From Plantactinospora endophytica (lineage in GTDB: Bacteria > Actinomycetota > Actinomycetes > Mycobacteriales > Micromonosporaceae): 64,000 nucleotides of DNA. Positions 18,484 through 27,356 of this stretch are shown one piece after another. Below the pieces are notes generated by a model. The model ran no database searches and was not told the DNA's origin. It saw only the letters and a program-made list of their open reading frames with translations. The translations under genes and the position numbers were made by a program. The stretch is from NCBI RefSeq assembly GCF_016862915.1, contig NZ_BONW01000004.1, forward strand, positions 186,001 through 250,000. The letters run 5' to 3'. The number at the start of each line of letters is the position of its first letter. The stretch's first letter is position 1.

Positions 18484-19482
18484 GGTGCTGCCGCGCGGGA
18501 TGAGGTGGGCGGTCTCGTCCTGGAAGTCGCCGAGCGGCTGGCCGGCGATGGCGGCGAGCAGCCGGCCGGCGGCGTGTGCCCCGTACGCGGGGATGTCCCG
18601 GCTCAGCGCGGTCAGCGACGGGTGGACGAGTTGGCACAGCGGCGAGTCGTCCCAGGCGACGATCGAGACGTCGGACGGTACGGTCAGCCCCATCTCCTGG
18701 GCGACCGAGAGGCCGGCGATCGCCATCACGTCGTTGTCGTACACGATCGCGGTGGGCCGGTCGGCAGAGCTGAGCAGCCGCCGGGTGGCCCGGGCGCCCT
18801 CCTCGCCGCTGTAGTCGGAGGAGACGGTGGTCGTACGCTCCAGGCCCAGCCGGCGGCAGACGGCGCCGAACGCCTGCGTACGGATCTCGGTGTGCCGCAG
18901 GCCGGGCAGGCCGCCGACCCGGGCGATCCGCCGGTGCCCGAGCGCGACGAGGTATTCGAGCACCTCGGCCAGGGCCACCGACTCGTCGGACCAGACGTAG
19001 TCCGGCCCGCCGTCCTCGCCCGGCCCGCCGATCACGACCGCCGGCAGCCGCAACTCCGCCAGCACCGGCAGCCGGCGGTCGTCGATACGCAGGTCGCAGA
19101 CGAGTACGCCGTCCACCCGCCGCTCGCCCCACCAGCGCCGGTAGACCGCGATCTCGGCCTCGGGGCTGGCCACCACCTGGAGGGTCAGCGCGTACGACCG
19201 GGCGGAGAGTTCCGCCTCGACGCCGCTGATCAGCTCCATGAAGAACGGCTCGATGCCGAGGATCCGGGCGGGTCGGCAGAGCGCCAGCCCGACCGCGTTC
19301 GAGGTGGCGCCGGAGAGTGCCCGGGCCGCGCTGTTCGGGTTGAAACCGATCTCCTGGGCGATGGCGAGAATGCGTTGCCGGGTGGCGTCCGAGACCCCGG
19401 GTTGTCCGTTCAGCGCGTAGGAGACGGCGCCCTTGGAGACCCCGGCCCGCCGGGCCACATCCGCGATCGTCGGCCGCTTCAC
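18463..19482 (-). CDS. LacI-family repressor of the mannan locus
   Basis: 339 residues. The N-terminal LacI HTH reads RPTIADVARRAGVSKGAVSY, with hinge NPNSAARALSG. A periplasmic-binding-protein-like effector domain follows, with YDNDVMAIAGL and DDSPLCQLVHPSLT near the end. GTG 19482 has AAGGAG 6 nt upstream. It is divergent from beta-mannosidase and beta-mannanase genes, so the effector is probably mannose, mannobiose or a related sugar. The sharing of CCGGTT sites on both sides of the intergenic region supports autoregulation. Confidence 0.92.
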   Translation of the reverse strand: MKRPTIADVARRAGVSKGAVSYALNGQPGVSDATRQRILAIAQEIGFNPNSAARALSGATSNAVGLALCRPARILGIEPFFMELISGVEAELSARSYALTLQVVASPEAEIAVYRRWWGERRVDGVLVCDLRIDDRRLPVLAELRLPAVVIGGPGEDGGPDYVWSDESVALAEVLEYLVALGHRRIARVGGLPGLRHTEIRTQAFGAVCRRLGLERTTTVSSDYSGEEGARATRRLLSSADRPTAIVYDNDVMAIAGLSVAQEMGLTVPSDVSIVAWDDSPLCQLVHPSLTALSRDIPAYGAHAAGRLLAAIAGQPLGDFQDETAHLIPRGSTAPPRQP

Positions 19483-19596
19483 CCGGCGCTCCTTCGTCTC
19501 CGACGAGCCGGGCCGGGGTGGGCCGGTCCGGGTCACCCGCACGTTGCGTCGTGCTGCCGGCCGAGCCGGAAGCTCGGACAGGCCACGGGAGTGAAC

Positions 19597-19610
19597 TTTT
19601 CCGGTTAAGC
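19597..19610. promoter_or_regulatory. Candidate LacI-repressor site 1
   Basis: TTTTCCGGTTAAGC, 115 nt upstream of the LacI-gene start, closely matches the site at 19801-19814 (shared TCCGGTT core). It is proposed only from the similarity of the two copies and the CCGG-centred composition common in LacI operators. Confidence 0.35.
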
Positions 19611-19763
19611 ATACCGATGCCGGCAATCTTGCCGGTACTGCCGGCAGCCCGATCCGGCCCCCGGACAGCGCCCGGATATTTCGAGGTCGAGAACTTCACG
19701 TCCCCGGTGACCTGGACCGTTTTATTGCCGTGGCTCGACCATTCGGGGCCGATTTGGCGGCCA

Positions 19764-19792
19764 TTGACAGGTCGGAAGGCCGCCCGTACGGT
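19764..19792 (+). promoter_or_regulatory. Promoter of the beta-mannosidase/mannanase genes
   Basis: TTGACA (19764-19769), a 17-bp spacer and TACGGT (19787-19792), a near-consensus SigA-type promoter. It leaves about 130 nt of leader before GTG 19930. Confidence 0.7.
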
Positions 19793-19800
19793 GACTTTAC

Positions 19801-19814
19801 TTATCCGGTTCAGT
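19801..19814. promoter_or_regulatory. Candidate LacI-repressor site 2
   Basis: TTATCCGGTTCAGT starts 9 nt after the -10 box of the mannosidase promoter, where a repressor would block initiation. It shares TCCGGTT and flanking bases with 19597-19610. Confidence 0.4.
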
Positions 19815-19929
19815 CGACATCTCTCGATGTCTGGAGTACGCCTCCCGGCCCCACCCGGGCCGGCGACGGTGCCCTCCACCAGCGAAGGCGCGGTGTGGTC
19901 ACGACCGACCGCGCCCCGAGGAAGTTGAG

Positions 19930-22449
19930 GTGCCCGTGACGTCCTGGCAGAGCCTGCACGACGGATGGTCGCTGACGGCAGTCCGCAACCCGGAGATGCC
20001 GGAGAACCCGGAGGTGCCGGAGTCCGTCGCCTCGGCCCGGGTCCCGGCCACCGTGCCCGGCTGCGTGCACACCGACCTGCTCGCCGCCGGCCTGGTCCCG
20101 GACCCCTACCTCGACGAGCACGAACTCGCGCTGGCCTGGATCGGCCGCACCGACTGGTGCTACGAGACCACCTTCCAGTGGGCGGCGGGCGGCCGTAACG
20201 GCGAACGGGTGGAACTGGTCTGTGCCGGTCTCGACACGGTGGCGACGGTTGTCCTCAACGACGTCGTGCTCGGCCGGACCGCCAACATGCATCGGAGCTA
20301 CCGGTTCGACGTGTCCGGGGCGCTGCGGATCGGCGACAACGTGTTGCGGGTGCGGTTCGACTCGGCGTACCGGTATGCCGAGGAGCAGCGGGAGCGGCTC
20401 GGCGGGCGGCCGAACGCGTATCCGACGCCGTTCAACTTCATCCGCAAGATGGCCTGCAACTTCGGTTGGGACTGGGGGCCGGAGCTGGTCACCGCCGGCA
20501 TCTGGCAGGAGATCGGACTGCGGACCTGGCGGACCGCGCGGCTGGCCGAGGTCCGCCCGCAGGTCACCGTCGCCGACGCCGAGGGCCGGGTCACGGTACG
20601 CGTCGAGGTCGACCGGGCCGACGGCGAATCCGACGGCGAATCCGACGGCAAATCCGGCGCCGAACCGCTGACCGTCCGGGCCACCGTCGCCGGTGAGGTT
20701 GCCGAGACCGTGCTGGCGGCCGGTCAGCGCACCGCCGAACTCGCCGTCACCGTTGCCGACCCGGAGCTGTGGTGGCCCCGGGGTTACGGCGAGCAGCCGC
20801 GCTACCCGCTGACCGTCACCCTGCACGCCGGGGACCGTGAGCTGGACGGCTGGCAACGGAAGATCGGCTTCCGTTCGGTACGCCTGGACACCGCTCCCGA
20901 CGAGCACGGCTCGGCCTTCACCGTCGTCGTCAACGACCTGCCGGTCTTCGTCCGGGGCGTGAACTGGATCCCGGACGACTGCTTTCCGCACCGGGTCACC
21001 CGGCAGCGGTACGCCGAACGCCTCCGCCAGGCCGCCGAGGCGAACGTCAACTTCCTGCGGGTCTGGGGCGGTGGCCGCTACGAGTCGGAGGACTTCTACG
21101 ACCTCGCCGACGAGTTGGGGTTGTTGGTCGGGCAGGACTTCCTCTTCGCCTGCGCCGCGTACCCGGAGGAGGAGCCGTTCCGCTCCGAGGTACGGGCCGA
21201 GGCGGTCGAGCAGGTCGTCCGGCTGGCCAGCCATCCGAGTCTGGTGCTCTGGTTCGGCAACAACGAGAACATCTGGGGCTGGCACGACTGGGGCTGGCAG
21301 GCCGAGCTGGCCGACCGGAGTTGGGGCGCCGGCTACTACTTCGAGCTGCTTCCCGCCGTCGTCGCCGAACACGACCCGAGCCGACCGTACTGGCCGGGCA
21401 GCCCGTGGTCGGGGCGGCCGGACATCCACCCGAACGATCCGGCACACGGCAGCATGCACATCTGGACGGTGTGGAACCAGCTCGACTACACGCACTACCG
21501 CGACTACCTGCCCCGGTTCGTCGCCGAGTTCGGCTGGCAGGGCCCGGCCGCGTACGCGACGCTGCGCCGGGCACTGCCCGGCAGAGAACTGGCCGAGGAC
21601 TCGGCCGCGCTGGCGCACCGGCAGAAGGCCGGCGACGGGCGGCTCAAGCTGGCCCGGGGGCTGGCCGCACACCTGCCCGCGCCGCGCGACTTCGACGACT
21701 GGCACTACCTGACCCAGCTCAACCAGGCCCGGGCGATCAGCGTCGGGGTCGAGCACCTGCGGTCGTACCGGCCGGTCTGCATGGGCAGCGTGGTCTGGCA
21801 GCTCAACGACTGCTGGCCGGTGACCTCGTGGGCCGCGGTCGACGGCGACGGCCGCCGCAAACCCCTCTGGTACGCGCTGCGCCGCGCGTACGCCGACCGA
21901 CTGCTCACCATCCAGCCGAGGCAGGGCGGGCTGGCCCTGGTGGCGGTCAACGACGGCGGCGCACCGTGGACGGGCAGGGTGGACGTGACCCGGCTGACCC
22001 TGGCCGGCGAGCCGAGGGGCAAGGCGACGGTCGCGCTGTCGGTACCGCCGTACTCGGAACTCACCTGGCCGTTGCCGGCGGACGTCGGCAGTTCGGACGA
22101 CCCCCGCAGCGAGCTGCTGGTCGCCGATCCCGGCGGTACCGCCGAACGGGCCTTCTGGTTCTTCGCCGAAGACCGCGAGGCGGCGTATCCGCCGGCCGAC
22201 TACGACGCCACGGTCGAGCCGGCGCCGGACGGGGTACGGGTCCGGGTGACCGCCCGGACGATCCTGCGCGACCTCGTGCTCGCCCCGGATCGGCTCGATC
22301 CGGCGGCGGAGGTCGACGAGGCGCTGGTCACGCTGTTGCCGGGGGAGTCGACCACCTTCACCGTACGCTCCGCGGTCGCCCTGGACCCGGCGGCGCTCAC
22401 CACCCGGCCGGTACTCCGGTACGTCAACGACATGGTTCCGAAGCAGTGA
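19930..22449 (+). CDS. Beta-mannosidase, glycoside hydrolase family 2
   Basis: 839 residues with no signal peptide, so it acts in the cytoplasm, releasing mannose from imported manno-oligosaccharides. GH2 layout: jelly-roll (1-190), Ig-like (195-300) and TIM-barrel domains. The acid/base Glu is in LWFGNNENIWGW (about 444) and the nucleophile in FVAEFGWQGP (about 533). NFGWDWGPEL and LRVWGGGRYE are typical of GH2 mannosidases. GAGGAAG lies 5 nt before GTG 19930; GTG 19936 is also possible. First gene of the mannan operon, 75 nt before the secreted mannanase. Confidence 0.93.
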   Translation: MPVTSWQSLHDGWSLTAVRNPEMPENPEVPESVASARVPATVPGCVHTDLLAAGLVPDPYLDEHELALAWIGRTDWCYETTFQWAAGGRNGERVELVCAGLDTVATVVLNDVVLGRTANMHRSYRFDVSGALRIGDNVLRVRFDSAYRYAEEQRERLGGRPNAYPTPFNFIRKMACNFGWDWGPELVTAGIWQEIGLRTWRTARLAEVRPQVTVADAEGRVTVRVEVDRADGESDGESDGKSGAEPLTVRATVAGEVAETVLAAGQRTAELAVTVADPELWWPRGYGEQPRYPLTVTLHAGDRELDGWQRKIGFRSVRLDTAPDEHGSAFTVVVNDLPVFVRGVNWIPDDCFPHRVTRQRYAERLRQAAEANVNFLRVWGGGRYESEDFYDLADELGLLVGQDFLFACAAYPEEEPFRSEVRAEAVEQVVRLASHPSLVLWFGNNENIWGWHDWGWQAELADRSWGAGYYFELLPAVVAEHDPSRPYWPGSPWSGRPDIHPNDPAHGSMHIWTVWNQLDYTHYRDYLPRFVAEFGWQGPAAYATLRRALPGRELAEDSAALAHRQKAGDGRLKLARGLAAHLPAPRDFDDWHYLTQLNQARAISVGVEHLRSYRPVCMGSVVWQLNDCWPVTSWAAVDGDGRRKPLWYALRRAYADRLLTIQPRQGGLALVAVNDGGAPWTGRVDVTRLTLAGEPRGKATVALSVPPYSELTWPLPADVGSSDDPRSELLVADPGGTAERAFWFFAEDREAAYPPADYDATVEPAPDGVRVRVTARTILRDLVLAPDRLDPAAEVDEALVTLLPGESTTFTVRSAVALDPAALTTRPVLRYVNDMVPKQ
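20620..20655 (+). repeat. Three in-frame 12-bp repeats inside the beta-mannosidase gene
   Basis: GACGGCGAATCC twice, then GACGGCAAATCC, encoding DGES DGES DGKS in a surface loop of the Ig-like domain. It looks like recent slippage. Confidence 0.85.
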
Positions 22450-22524
22450 TCCCTTGCCCTGCGCTCTCGCTCTGATCCGTACCCCTGTTCCCGGACACCG
22501 CTCCCGGAAAGGATCACCACCGCC

Positions 22525-24576
22525 ATGAAGCGCCACGTCCCCCTGCTGTTGGCGCTGGCCGGGCTGCTGCTCGCGGCCTCGCCGGCACCCGTCTCCGCCG
22601 CCCCGGACGACCCGTCCGCCCCGTCCACCCCGTCCACCCTGTTCACCCCGGCCGGCTCCGGACAGGCCGGTAACTCTGGGCAGTCCACCGCCGGCTTCGT
22701 CGTCCGCAAGGGCGACCAACTGATGCTCGACGGCAAGCGGTTCCGGTTCGCCGGGACCAACAACTACTACCTGATGTACAAGTCGCGGGCGATGGTCGAC
22801 GACGTCTTCGCCGACGCGAAGGGGGCCGGATTCACCGTGCTGCGGCACTGGGGCTTCCTGGACATCGGCACCCCGGGCGGGACGGACTCGGTCGCCGGTC
22901 CCGCCGACGGCGTCTACTTCCAGTACTGGGACGGGCAGCGGCCGGCGTACAACGACGGGCCGGACGGGCTGGAACGCCTCGACTACGTCCTCTACGCCGC
23001 CAGGCAGGCCGGGATCAAACTGGTGATCCCGCTGACCAACAACTGGCGCGACTTCGGCGGCATCGACCAGTACGTCCGCTGGCGCGGCGGCCAGTACCAC
23101 GACGAGTTCTACACCGACCCGGTTATCCGGGGCTGGTACAGGGACTGGATCTCGCACGTACTCAACCGGACCAACACGCTGACCGGGGTGGCGTACAAGG
23201 ACGACCCGACGGTGATGACCTGGGAGCTGGGCAACGAGCCGAGGTGCAAGGGCTCCGGCGTCTACCCGATGTCACCGACCTGCACCCCGGCGGTGTTGAC
23301 CGCGTGGGCCGACGAGATGACCCGGCATATCAAGTCGATCGACCGTCGGCACCTGGCCAGCGTCGGCGACGAGGGCTTCTACTGCGACGACCCGGCCAGC
23401 GCGGACTGGACCGTCAACTGCGGCGAGGGCGTGGACTCGATCGCGCTGACCCGGCTGCCGGCGGTGGACGTGGTGTCGTACCACCTCTACCCCGACCACT
23501 GGGGCAAGGACGCCGCCTGGGGAGTCGAGTGGATCAAGCGGCACAACCGGGACGCCCGCCGGCTCGGCAAACCGGTGATGCTCGGCGAGTTCGGTTACGT
23601 CGACAAGGCCACCCGGAACCCGGTCTACCAACAGTGGACGGACGCGCACATCGCCAGCGGTGGCACCGGCTTCCTCTACTGGATCCTCTCCGGCATCCAG
23701 GACGACGGCAGCCTCTACCCGGACTACGACGGCTACACCGTCTACTGCCCGAGCCCGGTCTGCACCACGCTGGGCAATGCCGGTGACGAACTCGTCCGGG
23801 GCCAGCGCTCCCGACCGCCGGTCGCCGACCACGACAGCGGGGTCACCGAATCGGGTACGCCGCTGACGCTGACCCCGGCCACGAACGACATCGCGTACCG
23901 GACGACGGTGCGGCCGGCCAGCATCGACCTGGACCCGTCGACCGCCGGCCAGCAGCGTACGGTCACCGGCCCCGGTGGCGTCTTCACGCTCGACCCGGCC
24001 AACGGGACTGTGCGGTTCGTACCGGCGGACGGCTTTCAGGGTCGGGCGGTCGCCGCCTACACCATCCGCGACCAGGCCGGACGCGTCTCGAACGTTGCCG
24101 AGTTGACGGTGACGGTCAAGCCGGCACCGGGCGACCCGATCCTGATCGCCTCCTGGGAGACCGGGGTCGAGGGCTGGGCGCCGGGCAACTGGCAGCCCGA
24201 CGCCGGAACGGTGGCCCAGACGACGGACTTCCACACCCAGGGCGCGGCCGGGCTGCGGGTCGCGGCCACCGGCGGCGGCTGGTTCGGGGTGACCCTGCCG
24301 ACCCCGGTCGACCTGTCGGCGAAGGCGACGCTGAAGTACGACCTGCGGGTGGACCCGACGGTCGGCACGTCGACCTCCATCGCCCTACAGACTGGGGAGG
24401 GGTGGGCGTGGTGCCAGTCCACCTTCGGCTGGGTATCGCAGGGTACCGAGACGACGGTGACGGTCGACCTGCTCACCGAGATGTCGTGTGACGCGGCGGC
24501 GCTGGCCGACGTACGCGGAATCCTGATCTATGTCAGCCCGGGCACCCACGACCTGGACCATCTGCGCGCCGAGTGA
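22525..24576 (+). CDS. Secreted endo-beta-1,4-mannanase (GH5) with Ig-like and carbohydrate-binding domains
   Basis: 683 residues. Sec signal peptide (1 to about 27, ending PVSAAPD), Pro/Ser/Thr linker, then a GH5_7-type catalytic barrel (about 55-420). Acid/base Glu in WELGNEPRC (about 237) and nucleophile in MLGEFGY (about 355). A CshA/Ig-like module follows (about 430-535, PATNDIAYRTTV... AAYTIRDQAG). The C-terminal beta-sandwich (about 540-683, ASWETGVEGWAPGNWQ) looks like a mannan-binding CBM. GGAAAGGA precedes the ATG. It cuts mannan outside the cell, and the products would be imported and finished by the upstream mannosidase. Confidence 0.9.
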   Translation: MKRHVPLLLALAGLLLAASPAPVSAAPDDPSAPSTPSTLFTPAGSGQAGNSGQSTAGFVVRKGDQLMLDGKRFRFAGTNNYYLMYKSRAMVDDVFADAKGAGFTVLRHWGFLDIGTPGGTDSVAGPADGVYFQYWDGQRPAYNDGPDGLERLDYVLYAARQAGIKLVIPLTNNWRDFGGIDQYVRWRGGQYHDEFYTDPVIRGWYRDWISHVLNRTNTLTGVAYKDDPTVMTWELGNEPRCKGSGVYPMSPTCTPAVLTAWADEMTRHIKSIDRRHLASVGDEGFYCDDPASADWTVNCGEGVDSIALTRLPAVDVVSYHLYPDHWGKDAAWGVEWIKRHNRDARRLGKPVMLGEFGYVDKATRNPVYQQWTDAHIASGGTGFLYWILSGIQDDGSLYPDYDGYTVYCPSPVCTTLGNAGDELVRGQRSRPPVADHDSGVTESGTPLTLTPATNDIAYRTTVRPASIDLDPSTAGQQRTVTGPGGVFTLDPANGTVRFVPADGFQGRAVAAYTIRDQAGRVSNVAELTVTVKPAPGDPILIASWETGVEGWAPGNWQPDAGTVAQTTDFHTQGAAGLRVAATGGGWFGVTLPTPVDLSAKATLKYDLRVDPTVGTSTSIALQTGEGWAWCQSTFGWVSQGTETTVTVDLLTEMSCDAAALADVRGILIYVSPGTHDLDHLRAE

Positions 24577-24584
24577 GGCGGGCG

Positions 24585-24620
24585 GGCCGGTTGCGGGCGG
24601 ACGTGCGCCCGCAACCGGCC
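24585..24620 (+). terminator. Strong terminator after the mannanase gene
   Basis: A perfect 15-bp stem, GGCCGGTTGCGGGCG (24585-24599) with its complement (24606-24620), and a 6-nt loop GACGTG. It starts 9 nt after the stop. Confidence 0.85.
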
Positions 24621-24754
24621 GCAGTGGATCTGCCGGAGCTGGCTTCGTGATAGCTTCGGTCCCAGCGTCGCGTGCCGGTGGCAGACCGTGTCAGGCATGG
24701 AGGCGCCGGACCGAAGGGAACACGACGTGTCAGTCGTCCCTTCGCCCTCCACCT

Positions 24755-25225
24755 GTGGTTGAGGGCGAGAAGGCCAGGCTGGTGGCCTGGAGTCGAGAGT
24801 TGCGCCGGGTCCACGGAAGGCTCCGCGAGGCACTGCGGGTCACCCGGGAGGCCGTGGCCGACGGTGAGCCGGCGGAGCCGGCGACCAGAGAACTGCTGCT
24901 GTTCTGCCACGGGTTCTGCACCGCCCTGAGCGCACATCACGAGGGCGAGGACCGGGAGCTGTTCCCGGCGATTGCCGAGCAGTTTCCGGAGCTGCGGGAG
25001 ACGTTGCGCTATCTGCGGCAGGACCACTCGATGATCGAGCATCTGCTCTCCGGCCTCCAGGCCGCCGTGACCCGGGCCGCTCCGCCGAAGGAGCTGAATC
25101 GGCACCTGGAGGGCGTGGCGGCGATCATGGAGTCGCACTTCAGGTACGAGGAACGCCAACTCCTGGTGGTACTGGAGACTCTGGCGCTGGACGCGAATCC
25201 GGACGTCGTGCTGGGACCGCTGTGA
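24755..25225 (+). CDS. Hemerythrin-like HHE-domain protein, 5' end probably frameshifted
   Basis: 156 residues from GTG 24755. A four-helix HHE domain: His in LLLFCHGFCTALSAHHEGEDRE (helix 2), DHSMIEHLL, and SHFRYEERQLL at the end. Such domains bind a di-iron site for oxygen or NO sensing, or other redox work. GTG 24755 has no Shine-Dalgarno. The good start signal (GAAGGGA, 9 nt before GTG 24727) reads VSVVPSPST and then stops at 24760-24762 in another frame. Two added bases near 24751-24755 would join it to PVVEGEK. Either the gene is frameshifted or this is a sequence error. Confidence 0.7.
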   Translation: MVEGEKARLVAWSRELRRVHGRLREALRVTREAVADGEPAEPATRELLLFCHGFCTALSAHHEGEDRELFPAIAEQFPELRETLRYLRQDHSMIEHLLSGLQAAVTRAAPPKELNRHLEGVAAIMESHFRYEERQLLVVLETLALDANPDVVLGPL

Positions 25226-25282
25226 CCGTCAGAGGTAGCTGGTGCATTACGCGGCCGTGAGGCGCTGGTAGCGCGGGAAGAG

Positions 25283-25756
25283 TCAGAGGTCCGACTGGTT
25301 GGCGTAGTTGCCGGCAGCGATGTCCCACGAGAGGCAGTCCCAATAGCTGTCCCCGATCATCGCCGGCGCATCCCACCTCGCGATGACCCACTGCATCTCG
25401 TTCTTGGCGTCTTCCCAGCCGTCGGGGTCGGCACCGACGATCGCGGGCACAAGATCGGCGACCAGGCGTAGCGAGCGGGCGTACAGATCGAGCGACGAGT
25501 TCACGAACGTGAGTGCCTGGTGGTGATCGATGACCTGTACGGCACCCGTGTCCAGGTCGAGACAGAACTCGCCGCCCCATGCGTCGGTGCCGTAGCCGAA
25601 TCGCAACAGTCCATTTCGGAAGATCAGGTTCGGGCCGGGCAGAAACAGGTCGGCATCGTCGAGTCGCAGCGATTCCGGCAGGTCGGCCGTTGCCAGTCGG
25701 TCCCGCAACTCAGGCGGCAGCGAGCCCCACCCGTCGAGTTCTGCCAGCACGGACAT
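25283..25756 (-). CDS. SUKH-4-like (SMI1/KNR4-type) protein, possible immunity protein
   Basis: 157 residues, cytoplasmic. Features resembling the SUKH-4 group: LRFGYGTDAWGGEFCLDLDTG in the core strand region, then HHQALTFVNSSLDLYARSLR, with an acidic/aromatic C-terminus. SUKH proteins often protect against toxins of polymorphic toxin or contact systems. No toxin gene is recognised next to it, so it may be an orphan immunity gene. GGTAGG lies about 9 nt before ATG 25756. Base composition is lower in GC than flanking genes. Family assignment is by eye. Confidence 0.6.
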   Translation of the reverse strand: MSVLAELDGWGSLPPELRDRLATADLPESLRLDDADLFLPGPNLIFRNGLLRFGYGTDAWGGEFCLDLDTGAVQVIDHHQALTFVNSSLDLYARSLRLVADLVPAIVGADPDGWEDAKNEMQWVIARWDAPAMIGDSYWDCLSWDIAAGNYANQSDL

Positions 25757-26017
25757 GGCGGTCAACCTACCGAGCGCCAGCCGGCAGCGCGGGGATCAAC
25801 TCGGCCAGGACGACCCCCGGGCCGATCCGGTAGGGATCTGCGGTCGCTGCCTTCGAGCCGGGGACCGTACCGGCGCGGACCTCGATGCGGAGAGATAGAA
25901 GGCCGTCGACATTGTCCTGGCGAGCACGTAACGTGTTTACCTGCATACCGAGAGGTGTGTGCGGATCACTCGGTTCACTGGCGATTGCCGGCAACGAATC
26001 CGTGAGGTGGTCGCCGC
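25757..26017. other. Intergenic region; short leftward frame of doubtful value
   Basis: A leftward open frame (25767-25946, about 59 codons from an ATG) reads plausible residues such as GPGVVLAELIPALPAGAR and ends just before the SUKH-like gene. It has no ribosome-binding site. It could be a gene remnant; I do not call it. Confidence 0.3.
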
Positions 26018-26896
26018 ATGGACGGCAGGAAGCACAGCGCTCGTTGTGAGAAGGCCCTCAAGGACGGTTGCCGGTGTACCGGCTGCGGAGGATCCCAGCA
26101 CGGCTGGGGTGGCTCGATGGACCTGGTCAACGGTAATCCCGACGACCGCCTGCGGCGCCGCGAGGCGTACGAGGAGAAGTTGCGGGCAGAGCCGGGCTCG
26201 CGGTGGCCGAGCAACCAGGCTCGTTCGATCGTCGCTCACCTGGCGCGACTGGACGCGGTGGACTGGCTGGCCCGCTCGACACAGCACGGCATGCCGGATC
26301 GGGCGCGGCCGGCACCGGCACAGCCATCCGGCGGAAGGCGCGAGGTCGAGGACCGCATCAGACCGGTCGAGCAGGTATCTCTCGTTGCCGAGGCGATCAC
26401 GACCGGAACCTGGCCAAGAATCACGAGAGACGTCGCCCGGGTCGCGTCGGATCCGACAGGCGTACGGCGAGAGTTGGCCAACCATGGCTGGTGTGACCTG
26501 CTGGTCGGAATGATCCGGGCAATCGAGCTGGTCAAGGGGCCGCTCAACAGCCTCTCCGAATGGCCGGTCACGATGATCAGCGAGGCCGTCCTGACGTCAT
26601 CCATGCAGGCCGGACGTCCGCATGTCACCGGCACCGTCGTGGACCTCGTGGTGTCCGAGGTCTGGCGGGGCTTCAGGGCAGCCGCGTGTGGTGGGATCCC
26701 ACTGATCGAGCTGCTCACCGGCGAGGAGGCTTTGCGCGCCCTGCGAATCCTGGCCGTGTTTATCTGTCCCGCGCCGAGCAGGCATGCCGAGGTACGGAGG
26801 TATGCGCTGAAGCCGCTCGGCGAAGACGTTCACCACGTCCTCAGCGAGCAGACGGAAGCGCGGTTGGCCGAGATGTTCGTCGAATGGCTGCCGTAG
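26018..26896 (+). CDS. Uncharacterised protein with N-terminal Cys-rich zinc-ribbon-like motif
   Basis: 292 residues, not recognised. The N-terminus has CEKALKDGCRCTGCGGSQHG (residues 10-29), four Cys plus a His that could bind zinc. A charged region with RWPSNQARSIVAHLARLD follows, and the rest is mostly helical (VRRELANHGWCDLLVGMI; ALRILAVFICPAP). Similar CxCxCGGxxHG motifs occur in proteins of actinobacterial accessory DNA, but I cannot assign a function. There is no clear Shine-Dalgarno before ATG 26018, so the start is uncertain. It lies between leftward genes as a single rightward unit. Confidence 0.6.
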   Translation: MDGRKHSARCEKALKDGCRCTGCGGSQHGWGGSMDLVNGNPDDRLRRREAYEEKLRAEPGSRWPSNQARSIVAHLARLDAVDWLARSTQHGMPDRARPAPAQPSGGRREVEDRIRPVEQVSLVAEAITTGTWPRITRDVARVASDPTGVRRELANHGWCDLLVGMIRAIELVKGPLNSLSEWPVTMISEAVLTSSMQAGRPHVTGTVVDLVVSEVWRGFRAAACGGIPLIELLTGEEALRALRILAVFICPAPSRHAEVRRYALKPLGEDVHHVLSEQTEARLAEMFVEWLP

Positions 26897-26927
26897 CACG
26901 GCCAGTTCAACCTCCTGAGGTCCAGAC

Positions 26928-27356
26928 CTAGGAGCGACTGGCGATCGCAGTTGCCTCGGCGAGCAGCGCGTCGAGTTCGTCATCTGTGATCTTTTCGTCG
27001 GTCAGCACCTTGTACGTGACCGCAGCCTGAATCTTTCCGATCGAACTCGGCTCGATGTCGTAGTCGGCGTCCGGGTCGATGTTGGCTCTGATGAGCGCCT
27101 CCGCGTCCTGAGCATCGATAGCGGGCGCATCGTCTGCCAGACCGGCCCGCAGGTCTGCCACGAACCTGATCACCTCTGCTGACGTTGCGTTCTCCCCGAA
27201 GCGTCGGTCGACGGCAAGGAAGAAGAGTGCAGCCAGAAACCGAGGAAACCCGTCCCAGCCCTCAGCGTCCAGTTGCGTTTCGATCCTCTCGTTGGCCTCG
27301 TTGTCACCCCTGACCAGGGTCCGGATGTAGGCTGCAAGCTCAGGTTTGGTCGTCAT
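26928..27356 (-). CDS. Uncharacterised small acidic protein, third gene of a coupled trio
   Basis: 142 residues, not recognised. Helical and strongly acidic, with one hydrophobic helix FPRFLAALFFLAVDRRFG (about 37-54) and an acidic stretch NIDPDADYDIEPSS. ATG 27356 has AGAGAG directly upstream. The start lies inside the 3' end of the preceding gene (17-nt overlap), so translation is coupled. The frame continues further upstream but that part is not protein-like. It may act with the two proteins before it. Confidence 0.6.
   Translation of the reverse strand: MTTKPELAAYIRTLVRGDNEANERIETQLDAEGWDGFPRFLAALFFLAVDRRFGENATSAEVIRFVADLRAGLADDAPAIDAQDAEALIRANIDPDADYDIEPSSIGKIQAAVTYKVLTDEKITDDELDALLAEATAIASRS

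Noticed and set aside
19810-23157. A 1115-codon open frame antisense to the mannosidase and mannanase genes
   Set aside because: It is a mirror of GC-rich codons. The sense strand has complete GH2 and GH5 active sites, and the antisense translation is Arg/Gly/Val-rich with no domain.
24697-24762. A 21-codon leader peptide starting at ATG 24697
   Set aside because: It simply extends the frame of GTG 24727, which has the ribosome-binding site; the stop is better explained as a frameshift.
25767-25946. Small leftward ORF before the SUKH-like gene
   Set aside because: No ribosome-binding site and no family match; listed only as a possible remnant.
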